From NCBI RefSeq assembly GCF_000238915.1, contig NZ_BAEG01000051.1, positions 1 to 64,000 of the forward strand: a stretch of 64,000 nucleotides of DNA. The letters run 5' to 3'. Below, one piece after another: positions 35,252-44,740 of this stretch; position 1 is the first letter of the stretch, and each line of letters opens with the position of its first letter. The notes below the pieces were generated by a model. That model was given only the letters and a program-made list of their open reading frames with translations. It did not search any database and was not told where the DNA came from. This stretch comes from Arthrobacter globiformis NBRC 12137 (GTDB taxonomy: Bacteria; Actinomycetota; Actinomycetes; Actinomycetales; Micrococcaceae). Made by a program: the position numbers and the translations under genes.

Positions 35252-36073
35252 TCAGGAATTCCGCGCGGCCGGCTCCCTGCCGGCCAGGACGCGGAAGCGG
35301 CGGACGAACGGGAACTGGAACGTGGTGCGCCGTGGCAGGGCGTAGACCAGCATGGCAGCGATCGCGAAGACGATGGCCTTGTCCATGGGATCGGAGATCA
35401 GTGCCTGCTTGGTGATGGCGGCCAGCAGGGTGTCGCCCATGGCCCGGAAGGCGCTGACGATCGCGCCGGTGCCAGCCCCTGAGGTGCCGCCGAAGACGAA
35501 CGCGGCAATCGGTGCGGACACCACGCCGGCGATGATGCCGGTGACGAACCCGGCAACCGGGGCCAGGTAGAACCGGCGGAACAGCCCGTACCGCGCGGCC
35601 ACGCCGGCCAGGAAGCCGATCAGCGCGGCGCCGGCTGCGAAGGGCAGGACCGTCGGGTTGAAGAACGACCACACGATGCTGCTCAGGGCGCCGGTGGCGG
35701 CGCCGGCCGCAGGTCCTGCCAGCACGGCGATGAGCACGGTGCCGATGGAGTCGAGGTAGAACGGCAGTCCGCTGGTGCCCATGAGCTGTCCCAGCACGAT
35801 GTTGAGGACCAGGGCCACGGGGATGAGCACCACGGTGGACGTGGGCAGGGTGGGGAGCACGCCCACGATCAGCAGCAGGGCGCCGAGGAGGAAGCCACCG
35901 AGCGCGACGAGCGAGGAAACGCTGCCGAGCCCGCCCGCAATGTCGGCAGGCTGGGTGAGGACCAGGAAGACGAATGTGGCGGCGATGGCCGCGGCGCCGA
36001 GCAGTTCGAGGAGCCTCCGGCGGCGGACAGCTTGCCGGTCCGTGGGAGGAAGGGTCAGGGACGGCTGTGACAT
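35252..36073 (-). CDS. ECF transporter substrate-binding S component
   Basis: 273 residues with about seven membrane helices and small-residue-rich loops ('FYLDSIGTVLIAVLAGPAAGAATGALSSIVWS'). It matches generic ECF S components but none of the vitamin families I can name (BioY, RibU, ThiT, YkoE). AAGGATC lies eight bases before the ATG. The nucleoside hydrolase upstream in the same direction suggests a nucleoside or base as substrate; this is inference. Confidence 0.85.
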   Translation of the reverse strand: MSQPSLTLPPTDRQAVRRRRLLELLGAAAIAATFVFLVLTQPADIAGGLGSVSSLVALGGFLLGALLLIVGVLPTLPTSTVVLIPVALVLNIVLGQLMGTSGLPFYLDSIGTVLIAVLAGPAAGAATGALSSIVWSFFNPTVLPFAAGAALIGFLAGVAARYGLFRRFYLAPVAGFVTGIIAGVVSAPIAAFVFGGTSGAGTGAIVSAFRAMGDTLLAAITKQALISDPMDKAIVFAIAAMLVYALPRRTTFQFPFVRRFRVLAGREPAARNS

Positions 36074-36197
36074 GGTGGATCCTTAGGCTGAAAACGGCGG
36101 GTCCCGCACCCGTGGCGTGATCTTCCACGTGCGCGGAAGCAGGCGCCTATGTCACCTTGGCGCGGCTACCATCCTACCGACCCGCGGGCACGGCGTG

Positions 36198-37229
36198 CTA
36201 CGGCCGTTTCCCCACGGCGGCGGCCAGGGCGCCCACCGAGGAGATCAGTTCGTCGAAGCACTTCGCGGGGTCGTTCGAGGTGACGATCCGGGCATTGGAC
36301 GGCTCCTTCCAGATGCCCCGGAAGTCGGCGACGGTGGTCCCCACGAGGCGGGGCGCCGCAGTCTCCACGTGCACGGTTGCCGGCCGGGTGCCGTAAGGCG
36401 TGCGCTCGATGGCCGCAGCGGCGGCGAAGGCGTCATGCATGTGTGCGATGAAGCCTTGGTCGTACAGCCGGTGGAACTCCATGTAGAAGCGGATGGCATC
36501 CGAAAGGCACGCCACCAGCGGGTTGCCCGAGCGGCTGCGCTGGCCCTCTGGCTGTTCGGGCAGCACCAGTTCGGGTTCGGCTCCGGCGGCCTCGGCCAGC
36601 CGTTGCAGGTGCTCGGGACGCAGCTCAATGCGTTCCGTGGTCTCAAGCGCGCACACCACCGGAAGGTTCTCCTCCGGAAGGCCGCTGTAGGCGGCGAAGA
36701 CCTCCGCGGCCGCGTGCGGGTCCACGGAAACGTTCCACTCCGCCGTCGGCGTCGTGTTGCCCTGGTAGTTGAAGCAGCCGCCCATGATGACCAGCCCCTT
36801 GAGCAGTTTGGGAAGGTCAGGTTCCGCCCGCAGGGCCAGGGCGAAATTCGTCAGCGGCCCGGTGATGAGACCCGTGATCTCACCAGGGTGTGACCGGGCC
36901 GCGTCGACCCAGACCTCCACGGCGTGCCGCGATGAGATCTCCTGCTTCGGCAGCGGGAGCTCGGCATAGCCGATCCCCTGCGGCCCGTGGGTTTCTTCCG
37001 TGGTGACAAGCGGAATCTCCAGGGGCACCTCCGCGCCCACGGCAACTTCAATCCCTGCCCGGCCGCAAAGTTCCAGCAGTGCGAGGTTGTTCAGTGCCAC
37101 CTGGCGGGCGCCCACATTGCCGGCCGTGCACGTGATGGCCTCGACCCGGACTTCCGGGCGGGACAGCAGGTAGACCAGCGCGAGGGCGTCATCGATCCCG
37201 GTGTCAACATCCATGAGGATGGAGGGCAT
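36198..37229 (-). CDS. Inosine/uridine-preferring nucleoside hydrolase
   Basis: 343 residues. The Ca-binding motif is DVDTGIDDALAL at the N-terminus (usual DxDxGxDDA), with 'LITGPLTNFALAL', 'IMGGCFNYQGNTTPTAEWNVSVDPHAAAEV' and a C-terminal 'DAFAAAAAIERT' that supplies the last Asp. It splits ribonucleosides into base and ribose. Its ATG overlaps the aldo-keto reductase stop by one base, and 124 bases separate it from the ECF S gene. Confidence 0.93.
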   Translation of the reverse strand: MPSILMDVDTGIDDALALVYLLSRPEVRVEAITCTAGNVGARQVALNNLALLELCGRAGIEVAVGAEVPLEIPLVTTEETHGPQGIGYAELPLPKQEISSRHAVEVWVDAARSHPGEITGLITGPLTNFALALRAEPDLPKLLKGLVIMGGCFNYQGNTTPTAEWNVSVDPHAAAEVFAAYSGLPEENLPVVCALETTERIELRPEHLQRLAEAAGAEPELVLPEQPEGQRSRSGNPLVACLSDAIRFYMEFHRLYDQGFIAHMHDAFAAAAAIERTPYGTRPATVHVETAAPRLVGTTVADFRGIWKEPSNARIVTSNDPAKCFDELISSVGALAAAVGKRP

Positions 37230-38206
37230 CAGAACAGGGCCACCTTGGGGGTCTGCGGGAAAATGGCGTCCAGTTCGTCGAGTTCGGCCCGGTCCGGCAC
37301 CCAGGCCACCGCCGCGGCGTTTTGCCGGACCTGTTCGGGACGGGTGGCGCCGGCAATCACGCTGCTGACCGAGGGCTGCGCCGCCAGCCAGGAGAAGGCC
37401 ACCTGCACTTCGGTCAGGTCGCGGGCGGCGGCGAAGGCGCTGAACGCCTTCAGCTGCTGCCAGTCGGCGTCATGCACCAGGTTGGTCCGCGTGTGGCTGA
37501 GGCGCGATCCTTCCGGTGCCTGGTCCTGCGCGTACTTGCCGGTCAGGAGGCCGTTGGCCAGCGGGAAGTAAGGCAGGACACCGAGCCCGTACGCCTCGGC
37601 CGCCGGGGTGACCTCCTGCTCGGCGCGGCGGTCCAGGAGGTTGTAGTGGTTCTGCGCGGAGACAAACCGGGCCCCGCCGCGGGCGCGCGCCACGTATTCG
37701 GCCTCGGCGATCTGCCACCCGGCGCGGTTCGAGTGGCCGATGTAGAGCACCTTGCCGCTGGTGACGAGGTCGTTCAGCGCGTCGAGGGTTTCCTCGATCG
37801 GCGTCAGGGGGTCGGGCGTGTGGAACTGGTACAGGTCGATGTAGTCGGTTCCGAGCCGCCGCAGCGAAGCCTCCGCGGCGCGGATGACGTAGCGCCGCGA
37901 ACCGCGGGCGCCGAAGTCCTCGCCGTTGGCCCCGCGCATATCCATGCCGAACTTGGTGGCCACCACGACATCGTCCCGCCTGGCCCCCAGGGCCCTGCCG
38001 AGCATCGTTTCGCTGAGTCCCGGTTCGCGGCCGTAGGTGTCCGCGACGTCGAAGAGCGTCACCCCGGCGTCGAGGGCGGCATGCACGACGGCGTCCGAGC
38101 CCTCCTGCGATTCGGTCACCGTGTTTGCCCGGCCCAGGTTGTTGCAGCCAAGGCCCACGACGGAGACGGTCAGCCCGGATTTTCCAAGACGGCGGTATTC
38201 AGTCAT
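37229..38206 (-). CDS. Aldo/keto reductase
   Basis: 325 residues, TIM-barrel oxidoreductase of the YajO/Kvbeta-like group. The catalytic tetrad is visible: Asp and Tyr in 'LFDVADTYGREPGLSE', Lys in 'VVVATKFGMDM', His in 'LYQFHTPDP'. NADPH-binding residues lie in 'VIAGATRPEQVRQN'. It heads a leftward unit with the nucleoside hydrolase and ECF genes; a role in handling the released sugar is possible but unproven. Confidence 0.92.
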   Translation of the reverse strand: MTEYRRLGKSGLTVSVVGLGCNNLGRANTVTESQEGSDAVVHAALDAGVTLFDVADTYGREPGLSETMLGRALGARRDDVVVATKFGMDMRGANGEDFGARGSRRYVIRAAEASLRRLGTDYIDLYQFHTPDPLTPIEETLDALNDLVTSGKVLYIGHSNRAGWQIAEAEYVARARGGARFVSAQNHYNLLDRRAEQEVTPAAEAYGLGVLPYFPLANGLLTGKYAQDQAPEGSRLSHTRTNLVHDADWQQLKAFSAFAAARDLTEVQVAFSWLAAQPSVSSVIAGATRPEQVRQNAAAVAWVPDRAELDELDAIFPQTPKVALF

Positions 38207-38242
38207 GGAATCACCCTATAACGGCTCCGGCGGCAGCTTTCG

Positions 38243-38261
38243 CGGCCGGCCTTTCCGGCCG
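38243..38261 (-). terminator. Hairpin after the helix-hairpin-helix gene
   Basis: CGGCCGG (38243-38249) and CCGGCCG (38255-38261) with a 5-base loop, between the stop at 38295 and the aldo-keto reductase start at 38206. No U-tract. Confidence 0.45.
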
Positions 38262-38294
38262 TCCCTTCGGGGAACCGTCGCTTCGAGGGCGGGC

Positions 38295-38513
38295 TCAGGC
38301 GGGGGCGAAATCCAGGCCGTGCTCCTCCAGCGCATCCTGGAGCTGGGCCAGGGTCCGCGGGCAGATGCCCGGCAGTGCGGCCAGCTGGCGCCGGCCGAAC
38401 TGTGCCAGCTGTTCAAGGGACTCCACGCCGGAGTGGGCGAGGATTCTGCGGTCGGGCGAGGCGAGGCCCCGCGGAAGCGGCGTGCGTCCCGGCTGGGCTG
38501 ACTTCTTCGTCAT
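38295..38513 (-). CDS. Small helix-hairpin-helix protein
   Basis: 72 residues from the ATG at 38513, with AGGAAGG ~9 bases upstream; the frame runs further up but only with the ATG does a clean protein result. 'GLASPDRRILAHSGVESLEQLAQFGRRQLAALPGICPRTLAQLQDALEEHG' is a single HhH-like unit similar to the RNA polymerase alpha C-terminal fold and to pathogenicity-locus type proteins. It probably binds nucleic acid non-specifically. The N-terminus is basic. Confidence 0.75.
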   Translation of the reverse strand: MTKKSAQPGRTPLPRGLASPDRRILAHSGVESLEQLAQFGRRQLAALPGICPRTLAQLQDALEEHGLDFAPA

Positions 38514-38553
38514 GACGTTCTGCCTTCCTGGTGCTGTGACTGCTGGAACTGCC

Positions 38554-39114
38554 TTAGAGGGTGAAGCTGGTCGCCTGCTTGGGTGAATGCTTGAGCTTGA
38601 GGGCCGAGAGGTCGCCGAACGGGGCGGCTCCAATGCTCAGCTTGGTGAAGTCCAGGTCCTCGCCGCGGATGCAGACCTTGATCGCGTTCACGGCCTTGTT
38701 CACGTCCGGGCAGAGGCAGAAGATGTTGAGCTTGGCGTCGCCGAATTCCGAGCGGTCCACGATGCCCAGGCCGCGCCAGGCCAGGTGGCCGGAAAGTGCA
38801 TCCTTCGCCTTTTCCTCCAGATAGCGGTCGCGGCTGGTGCCTTCCCGGGTCTTCAGTGCGTACTGGGCCACCACCCAGTACTGCTCCTCATCCGGAATCT
38901 CGGCGTAGCCGTCCTCGGTGCACGCCATCTCGAAGGCGTCCATCAGGCGTTCGGCCGCCTCGGCGTCCGGGACATCCGTTTCCTGGGTCTTGCTCTGGTG
39001 GCCCACGGCGCCGTGGTTCATGACGAACTGGCTGTAGTCCTCGTCGTACCAGGCTTCCCGGAACAGCAGGGTCCCTTCGTCGTCGCGTTTGTAGACCCGG
39101 ATTATTCCGCTCAT
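38554..39114 (-). CDS. Conserved hypothetical protein
   Basis: 186 residues from the ATG at 39114, which overlaps the DUF402 stop by four bases. Acidic N-terminal half ('VYKRDDEGTLLFREAWYDEDYSQFVMNHGAVGH'), then 'EEQYWVVAQYALKTREGTSRDRYLEEKAKDALSGHLAWRGLGIVDRSEFG' and 'NIFCLCPDVNKAVNAIKVCIRGEDLDF'. No transmembrane segment, signal or known catalytic motif. Three Cys in the C-terminal third. I do not recognise a family function. Confidence 0.75.
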   Translation of the reverse strand: MSGIIRVYKRDDEGTLLFREAWYDEDYSQFVMNHGAVGHQSKTQETDVPDAEAAERLMDAFEMACTEDGYAEIPDEEQYWVVAQYALKTREGTSRDRYLEEKAKDALSGHLAWRGLGIVDRSEFGDAKLNIFCLCPDVNKAVNAIKVCIRGEDLDFTKLSIGAAPFGDLSALKLKHSPKQATSFTL

Positions 39115-39656
39115 GCCCGTCCTCTCGTAAACCAAATGGTGTCGGTGCCGTCGAAAGGGGCATCCTGGCCCTTGACGGCAAGGAACAGGGCGTCGCACTC
39201 AGCCTGCATGGCGCGCACCAGCGTCTCAGGGTACTCCATGCGGAGCCGGTGTGCGGCGAACTCGTCCTCATCGTCGACGAACACGCCGCGCTGCACCGAG
39301 CGGATCACGTCGAGGTCCATGTCGATGACATGGAATTCCGTCACGTCCGGTTTGATCCTGCGCCACTCGTGGCCGGTGGCCAGGTCGACGTAGACGCGGA
39401 AATCGCCCGGGTAGGTGTCGTCGTAGAAGGTGACCACGAACTCCCCGGTCCGCGGGACCAGGAGCACGGCATCGGATGCCGTGTAGAAGGCGGCGCCAGG
39501 GCGGGAGCAGAACTCATTGGCCGGCTGGAAAATCCACCAGCCGTGCTGGTCCTCTCCGAGGTACCTGCCGGGAACCACCCAGTGTGCCGAGCCGTCCCAT
39601 TTGCGGTTCCGGGACACCACCAGTTCGCCTGGCTGCAGGGAATCGGGCTCCCTCAC
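39111..39656 (-). CDS. DUF402 domain protein
   Basis: 181 residues, GTG start overlapping the dxs stop by four bases. The DUF402 signature is '[24 protein letters not shown]' and '[29 protein letters not shown]', with the acidic residues that bind metal in nucleoside-diphosphatase members (Ntdp/FomD type). A phosphatase activity on nucleotides or related phosphates is a family-based guess. Part of the dxs unit. Confidence 0.85.
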   Translation of the reverse strand: MREPDSLQPGELVVSRNRKWDGSAHWVVPGRYLGEDQHGWWIFQPANEFCSRPGAAFYTASDAVLLVPRTGEFVVTFYDDTYPGDFRVYVDLATGHEWRRIKPDVTEFHVIDMDLDVIRSVQRGVFVDDEDEFAAHRLRMEYPETLVRAMQAECDALFLAVKGQDAPFDGTDTIWFTRGRA

Positions 39657-41626
39657 AGTTTGGGCAGGCTTCCTGTGGTGGGGTGTTCCTGGCCGGGCAG
39701 CGGGCGGGCGAACGGAACCTTGGTCCCGAGAACCTGGGCGACGACGTCGTGGGTGATCTGCTGGGCGGTCAGGCCCACGCGCTCCAGCACCTGGCTCCGG
39801 CTGCCGTGGTCCAGGAATTCGACCGGGAGGCCAACCTCGTTCAAAGCGGTATCCACGCCGGCGGCGCGCATCTCCTGACGGATCCTGGACCCGACTCCCC
39901 CGGCCCGGACGCCGTCCTCGATGCAGATGACGAGGCGGTGCCTGGCAGCCAGGGCGATGATCGACTTCCGGACCGGGAGGACCCAGCGCGGGTCCACGAC
40001 GGTGCTGCTGATGCCCTGGGCGCCCAGCCGGTTGGCGACGTTCAGGGCCAGCTCGGACATGGCGCCAACGCTGACGATCAGGACATCGTTCTCGGTGGAT
40101 CCGGCCGGGCGGCGGGACAGCACGTCCACGCCGTCGGACAGCCGCTCGATGGCCTCAACCTCGGCGCCGACGGTTCCCTTGGAATAGCGGATGACAGTGG
40201 GTGCGTCCTCAATGGCGACGGCTTCGCGGAGCTCCTCGCGCAGCCTTGTGGCGTCGCGTGGTGCTGCCAGGTGCAGTCCGGGAACGATCTGGACCATGGC
40301 CATGTCCCACATCCCGTGGTGGCTGGCGCCGTCCGGACCGGTGACGCCGGCGCGGTCCAGCACAACTGTCACGCCGGCCTTGTGCAGGGCGACGTCCATC
40401 AGCAGCTGGTCGAAGGCGCGGTTGAGGAACGTGGCGTAGACGGCGACCACAGGGTGCAGCCCACCGAAAGCCATGCCCGCCGCGGAGGTGAGGGCGTGCT
40501 GTTCGGCGATGCCGACGTCGAACACGCGCTCCGGGTACCGCGCGGCGAACTTGTGCAGCCCGACGGGGATGAGCATGGCGCCGGTGATGCCGACAATGTC
40601 CTTGCGCTCATCGGCGATGGCGGCGATTTCATCAGCAAACACGGACGTCCAGGACTTGGCGCCGCCGGCTTCCGCGGGCTCGCCGGTTTCAGGGTCAATG
40701 ATCCCGACGGCGTGGAACTGGTCCGCCTCGTGCGCGCGGGCAGGCGCGTACCCGTGGCCCTTCTCCGTCATGGCGTGCACGATGACCGGGCCGGCGAAGT
40801 GCCTGGCGGTGGAGAGTGCGTGTTCCATGGCCTGGAGGTTGTGGCCGTCCACCGGGCCGATGTACTTCATGCCGAGGTCCTCGAACATGCCCTGCGGGGC
40901 CCACCAGTCCTTAATGCCCTTCTTCATGGCGTGCAGGCTCTTGTAGGTGAACTGGCCGGCCGGGCCGCCGTTCTGAAGTTTTTTCTTCCACCAGTCCAGG
41001 GCACCCTCGTAGGCCGGGGCGGCGCGGAGGGAGTCGATGGTGGGGCGCAGCGACGCCAGGTAGTCAGCGAAGCCACCGACGGTAGGTGCGTAGGAGCGGC
41101 CGTTGTCGTTCACGACAATGACGACGCGGCGCTTCTTGTCCGCCGCGATGTTGTTGATGGCTTCCCACGCCATGCCGCCGGTGAGGGCGCCGTCACCGAC
41201 GACGGCCACGACGTACCGGTCGCCGTCACCGGTCAGCTGGCGGGCGCGGGAAATGCCGTCGGCCCAGGACAGCGAGGAGGAAGCGTGGGAGCTTTCGACG
41301 ATGTCGTGCTCCGATTCAGCGCGGTCCGGGTAGCCGGACAGGCCGCCCTGCTGTCGGAGGGTGCTGAAATCGTGCCGTCCGGTGAGGAGCTTGTGCACGT
41401 ACGACTGGTGGCCGGTGTCGAAGACGATGCTGTCGCGGGGCGAATCGAAGATCCGGTGCACCGCCATGGTCAGTTCGACGACGCCGAGGTTGGGACCCAG
41501 GTGCCCTCCCGTCTGGGAGACGTTGCCGATCAGGAATTCCCTGATCTCGGCGGCCAGCTGGTCCAGCTGCGCCGCAGACAACTTGCTCAGGTCCTGCGGA
41601 TTCCGGATGGTCTCCAAAATTCCCAA
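39653..41626 (-). CDS. dxs: 1-deoxy-D-xylulose-5-phosphate synthase
   Basis: 657 residues. DXS condenses pyruvate and glyceraldehyde 3-phosphate, the first step of the MEP isoprenoid pathway; it also feeds thiamine and pyridoxal synthesis. TPP-binding is seen in '[20 protein letters not shown]'; '[26 protein letters not shown]' and '[15 protein letters not shown]' are N-terminal family motifs, and the transketolase domain has '[15 protein letters not shown]'. The start is TTG at 41626 with a strong AAGGAGGGG eight bases before. It heads the dxs-DUF402-hypothetical-HhH unit. Confidence 0.97.
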   Translation of the reverse strand: MGILETIRNPQDLSKLSAAQLDQLAAEIREFLIGNVSQTGGHLGPNLGVVELTMAVHRIFDSPRDSIVFDTGHQSYVHKLLTGRHDFSTLRQQGGLSGYPDRAESEHDIVESSHASSSLSWADGISRARQLTGDGDRYVVAVVGDGALTGGMAWEAINNIAADKKRRVVIVVNDNGRSYAPTVGGFADYLASLRPTIDSLRAAPAYEGALDWWKKKLQNGGPAGQFTYKSLHAMKKGIKDWWAPQGMFEDLGMKYIGPVDGHNLQAMEHALSTARHFAGPVIVHAMTEKGHGYAPARAHEADQFHAVGIIDPETGEPAEAGGAKSWTSVFADEIAAIADERKDIVGITGAMLIPVGLHKFAARYPERVFDVGIAEQHALTSAAGMAFGGLHPVVAVYATFLNRAFDQLLMDVALHKAGVTVVLDRAGVTGPDGASHHGMWDMAMVQIVPGLHLAAPRDATRLREELREAVAIEDAPTVIRYSKGTVGAEVEAIERLSDGVDVLSRRPAGSTENDVLIVSVGAMSELALNVANRLGAQGISSTVVDPRWVLPVRKSIIALAARHRLVICIEDGVRAGGVGSRIRQEMRAAGVDTALNEVGLPVEFLDHGSRSQVLERVGLTAQQITHDVVAQVLGTKVPFARPLPGQEHPTTGSLPKL

Positions 41627-41695
41627 CGGCCCCTCCTTCGGCTGGTAGACATGCCTATTAACTGTAGCGCCTCCGCGGTGGCAGCAATGCAGAAA

Positions 41696-41723
41696 CCCCG
41701 GCCGGTCAAGTGACCGGCCGGGG
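41696..41723 (-). terminator. Hairpin terminator of acnA
   Basis: A 13-bp perfect stem, CCCCGGCCGGTCA (41696-41708) with TGACCGGCCGGGG (41711-41723), loop AG, 43 bases after the acnA stop. Confidence 0.75.
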
Positions 41724-41765
41724 CCTCATCGCACTGCCCGCCGGGGCTGGCCCGGCAAATTCCCG

Positions 41766-44591
41766 CTAGTTAGCGGAGATCTGGCGCAGGACGTACTGCA
41801 GGATGCCGCCGTTGCGGTAGTAGTCCGCTTCACCGGGGGTGTCGATGCGGAGCACTGCGTCGAAGGACTTGGTGGAACCGTCCTCGGCGGTGGCGGTGAC
41901 CTTGAGGGTCTTGGGCGTGGTGCCTTCGTTCAGGGCGGTGACGCCCTCCACAGCGAAGGTTTCCGTGCCCGTCAGGCCCAGCGTGGCAGCGGATTCGCCG
42001 GCCGGGAACTGCAGCGGAAGAACGCCCATGCCGATGAGGTTGGAGCGGTGGATGCGCTCGTAGCTCTCAGCGATGACGGCCTTGACGCCCAGCAGTGCCG
42101 TGCCCTTGGCTGCCCAGTCACGGGACGAACCGGAGCCGTACTCCTTGCCGGCCAGGACAACGAGCGGGGTGCCGGCTGCCTGGTAGTTCTGTGCGGCGTC
42201 GTAGACGTAGGCCTGCGGGCCGTCAGCCTGGGTGAAGTCGCGCGTGAAGCCGCCCTCCACGCCGTCCAGGAGCTGGTTCTTGATGCGGATGTTCGCGAAC
42301 GTGCCGCGGATCATGACCTCGTGGTTGCCACGGCGCGAGCCGTAGGAGTTGAAGTCCTTGCGCTCCACGCCGTTGGCCAGCAGGTACTGGCCGGCGGGGG
42401 TGTCCGACTTGAACGAACCGGCCGGGGAGATGTGGTCGGTCGTGACGGAGTCGCCGAGCTTGAGCAGCACGCGGGCACCGGCGATGTCCTGCACGGGCTC
42501 CGGCTGGGCCTTCATGCCCTCGAAATACGGTGGCTTCCGGACGTACGTGGACTTCTGATCCCAGGCGAAGGTGTCGCCGGCGGGGGTATCGAGCGCCTTC
42601 CAGCGGTCGTCGCCCTCGAAGACGCCCTCGTAGCCCTTGGCGAACATCTCCTTGTCGATCGAGGAGTCGATGACTTCCTGGACCTCGACCGGGTTGGGCC
42701 AGATGTCCTTCAGGAAGACGTCGTTGCCTGCTTCGTCCTTGCCCAGCGGGTCGGTTTCGAAGTCGAAGTCCATGGAACCGGCCAGGGCGTAGGCGATGAC
42801 CAGCGGCGGGGAGGCCAGGTAGTTCATCTTGACGTCCGGGTTGATGCGGCCTTCGAAGTTGCGGTTGCCCGAGAGCACGGCGCTGACGGCGAGGTCGTTG
42901 GCCTGGATGGCTTCGGAGATCTCGGCTTCCAGCGGACCGGAGTTGCCGATGCAGGTGGCGCAGCCGTAGCCCACGGTGTAGAAGCCGAGCTTCTCGAGGT
43001 ACGGAGTGAGGCCGGACTTCTCGTAGTAGTCGGTGACCACCTTGGAGCCGGGGGCGACGGAGGTCTTGACCCACGGCTTGGCGGTGAGGCCCTTGTTCAC
43101 GGCGTTGCGGGCCAGCACTGCGGCGGCGAGCATGACCGAGGGGTTGGACGTGTTGGTGCACGAGGTGATTGACGCGATGGTCACCGCTCCGTGGTCCAGG
43201 TCGAACTCGCGGCCGTCTTCCATCTTCACGGCGACGGGGCTGGAATGGCGGCCCTCGGCGCCGTGCGCGGCGGAGTACTTGGGCGGAACGCGGTCGCTGT
43301 CGGTCACGTGCGTGGCGCCGGTGGTGAAGGAGGGCGGGTCGGAAGCCGGGAAGGATTCCTCCAGCGACTCATCCAGCGAGCCGGCGTCGGCGTCGTGGGT
43401 GACGTAATTCTTGAGGTCGTGGCGGAACTCGTCCTTGGCCTCGGTCAACTCGATACGGTCCTGCGGACGCTTCGGGCCGGCGATCGACGGAACCACAGTG
43501 GAGAGGTCCAGCTCAAGGTACTCGGAGAAGCGCAGTTCGCGGGACGGATCGTGCCAGAGGCCCTGCTCCTTGGCGTAGGCCTCCACCAGGGCAACGTTCT
43601 CGTCGGGCCGGCCGGTGAGGCGCAGGTAGTCGAGGGTGACGTCGTCGATCGGGAACATGGCGGCCGTGGAGCCGAACTCCGGGCTCATGTTGCCGATGGT
43701 GGCGCGGTTGGCCAGCGGCACCGCGGCAACGCCTTCGCCGTAGAACTCCACGAACTTGCCCACAACACCGTGCTTGCGCAGCATCTCGGTGATGGTGAGC
43801 ACCACGTCGGTGGCGGTGGCACCGGCAGGGATGCTGCCGCTGAGCTTGAAGCCGACCACGCGCGGGATGAGCATGGAAACCGGCTGGCCAAGCATGGCCG
43901 CCTCGGCTTCAATGCCGCCGACGCCCCAGCCGAGCACACCCAGGCCATTGACCATGGTGGTGTGCGAGTCGGTGCCGACGCAGGTGTCGGGGTACGCGCG
44001 CAGGGCGCCGTCCACTTCGCGGGTCATGATGGTGCGGGCCAGGTATTCAATGTTGACCTGGTGCACGATGCCGGTTCCCGGCGGGACGACCTTGAAGTCG
44101 TCGAACGCTGTCTGGCCCCAGCGCAGGAACTGGTAGCGCTCACCATTGCGCTGGTATTCGATCTCCATGTTGCGCTCCAGTGCGCCGGAGTTACCGAAAA
44201 CGTCGATCTGGACGGAGTGGTCAATAACCATCTCGGCCGGAGCAAGCGGGTTCACCCTCTTCGGATCGCCGCCGAGCTCCTTGACTGCCTCGCGCATGGT
44301 GGCAAGGTCCACCACGCAGGGAACACCAGTGAAGTCCTGCATGATCACGCGGGCGGGCGTGAACTGGATTTCGGTGTCGGGCTGGGCATTCGGGTCCCAT
44401 CCTGCCAGGGCGCGAACGTGATCGGCGGTGATGTTCGCGCCGTCCTCGGTCCTTAGCAGGTTTTCAAGCAGTACCTTAAGGCTGAACGGAAGGGTTTCTG
44501 AACCTTCAACGGAGTTCAACCGGAAAATTTCGTATTCGGTTCCGGCAACATCAAGTTTGCCTTTTGAACCGAAGCTGTCCACAGTGCTCAT
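41766..44591 (-). CDS. acnA: Aconitate hydratase A
   Basis: 941 residues, of the size seen in mycobacteria and longer than the ~890 of enterobacterial AcnA. It isomerises citrate to isocitrate with a [4Fe-4S] cluster; the Cys ligands are Cys478 in '[11 protein letters not shown]' and the pair in '[12 protein letters not shown]'. The C-terminal swivel domain has '[20 protein letters not shown]' and '[15 protein letters not shown]'. An insert at ~400-445 contains [18 protein letters not shown], a motif that also occurs in small stand-alone proteins. GAGGAG lies eight bases before the ATG. An iron-box-like palindrome precedes it. Confidence 0.97.
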   Translation of the reverse strand: MSTVDSFGSKGKLDVAGTEYEIFRLNSVEGSETLPFSLKVLLENLLRTEDGANITADHVRALAGWDPNAQPDTEIQFTPARVIMQDFTGVPCVVDLATMREAVKELGGDPKRVNPLAPAEMVIDHSVQIDVFGNSGALERNMEIEYQRNGERYQFLRWGQTAFDDFKVVPPGTGIVHQVNIEYLARTIMTREVDGALRAYPDTCVGTDSHTTMVNGLGVLGWGVGGIEAEAAMLGQPVSMLIPRVVGFKLSGSIPAGATATDVVLTITEMLRKHGVVGKFVEFYGEGVAAVPLANRATIGNMSPEFGSTAAMFPIDDVTLDYLRLTGRPDENVALVEAYAKEQGLWHDPSRELRFSEYLELDLSTVVPSIAGPKRPQDRIELTEAKDEFRHDLKNYVTHDADAGSLDESLEESFPASDPPSFTTGATHVTDSDRVPPKYSAAHGAEGRHSSPVAVKMEDGREFDLDHGAVTIASITSCTNTSNPSVMLAAAVLARNAVNKGLTAKPWVKTSVAPGSKVVTDYYEKSGLTPYLEKLGFYTVGYGCATCIGNSGPLEAEISEAIQANDLAVSAVLSGNRNFEGRINPDVKMNYLASPPLVIAYALAGSMDFDFETDPLGKDEAGNDVFLKDIWPNPVEVQEVIDSSIDKEMFAKGYEGVFEGDDRWKALDTPAGDTFAWDQKSTYVRKPPYFEGMKAQPEPVQDIAGARVLLKLGDSVTTDHISPAGSFKSDTPAGQYLLANGVERKDFNSYGSRRGNHEVMIRGTFANIRIKNQLLDGVEGGFTRDFTQADGPQAYVYDAAQNYQAAGTPLVVLAGKEYGSGSSRDWAAKGTALLGVKAVIAESYERIHRSNLIGMGVLPLQFPAGESAATLGLTGTETFAVEGVTALNEGTTPKTLKVTATAEDGSTKSFDAVLRIDTPGEADYYRNGGILQYVLRQISAN

Positions 44592-44643
44592 CGCAGGACT
44601 CCTCTCGCAACAGTTTCATCTTTGTCGCGCGGTTGACCGCTTG

Positions 44644-44665
44644 CTAGTTAGGACACCCTAATTAG
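44644..44665. promoter_or_regulatory. Iron-box-like palindrome upstream of acnA
   Basis: CTAGTTAGG-ACAC-CCTAATTAG has eight of nine pairs complementary and the same TTAGG-4-CCTAA core layout as the efe iron box (CTTAGG-4-CCTAAG). It lies 53-74 bases before the acnA start. The central four bases differ from the iron-box consensus, so binding by DtxR/IdeR is only possible. Confidence 0.5.
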
Positions 44666-44740
44666 TGCCGGTCGCATCAAACTGCATGGTCAGCCGGGAA
44701 CACGGGCGCGACAGGGGCTACACGGCCCATAGTAGTGGCA

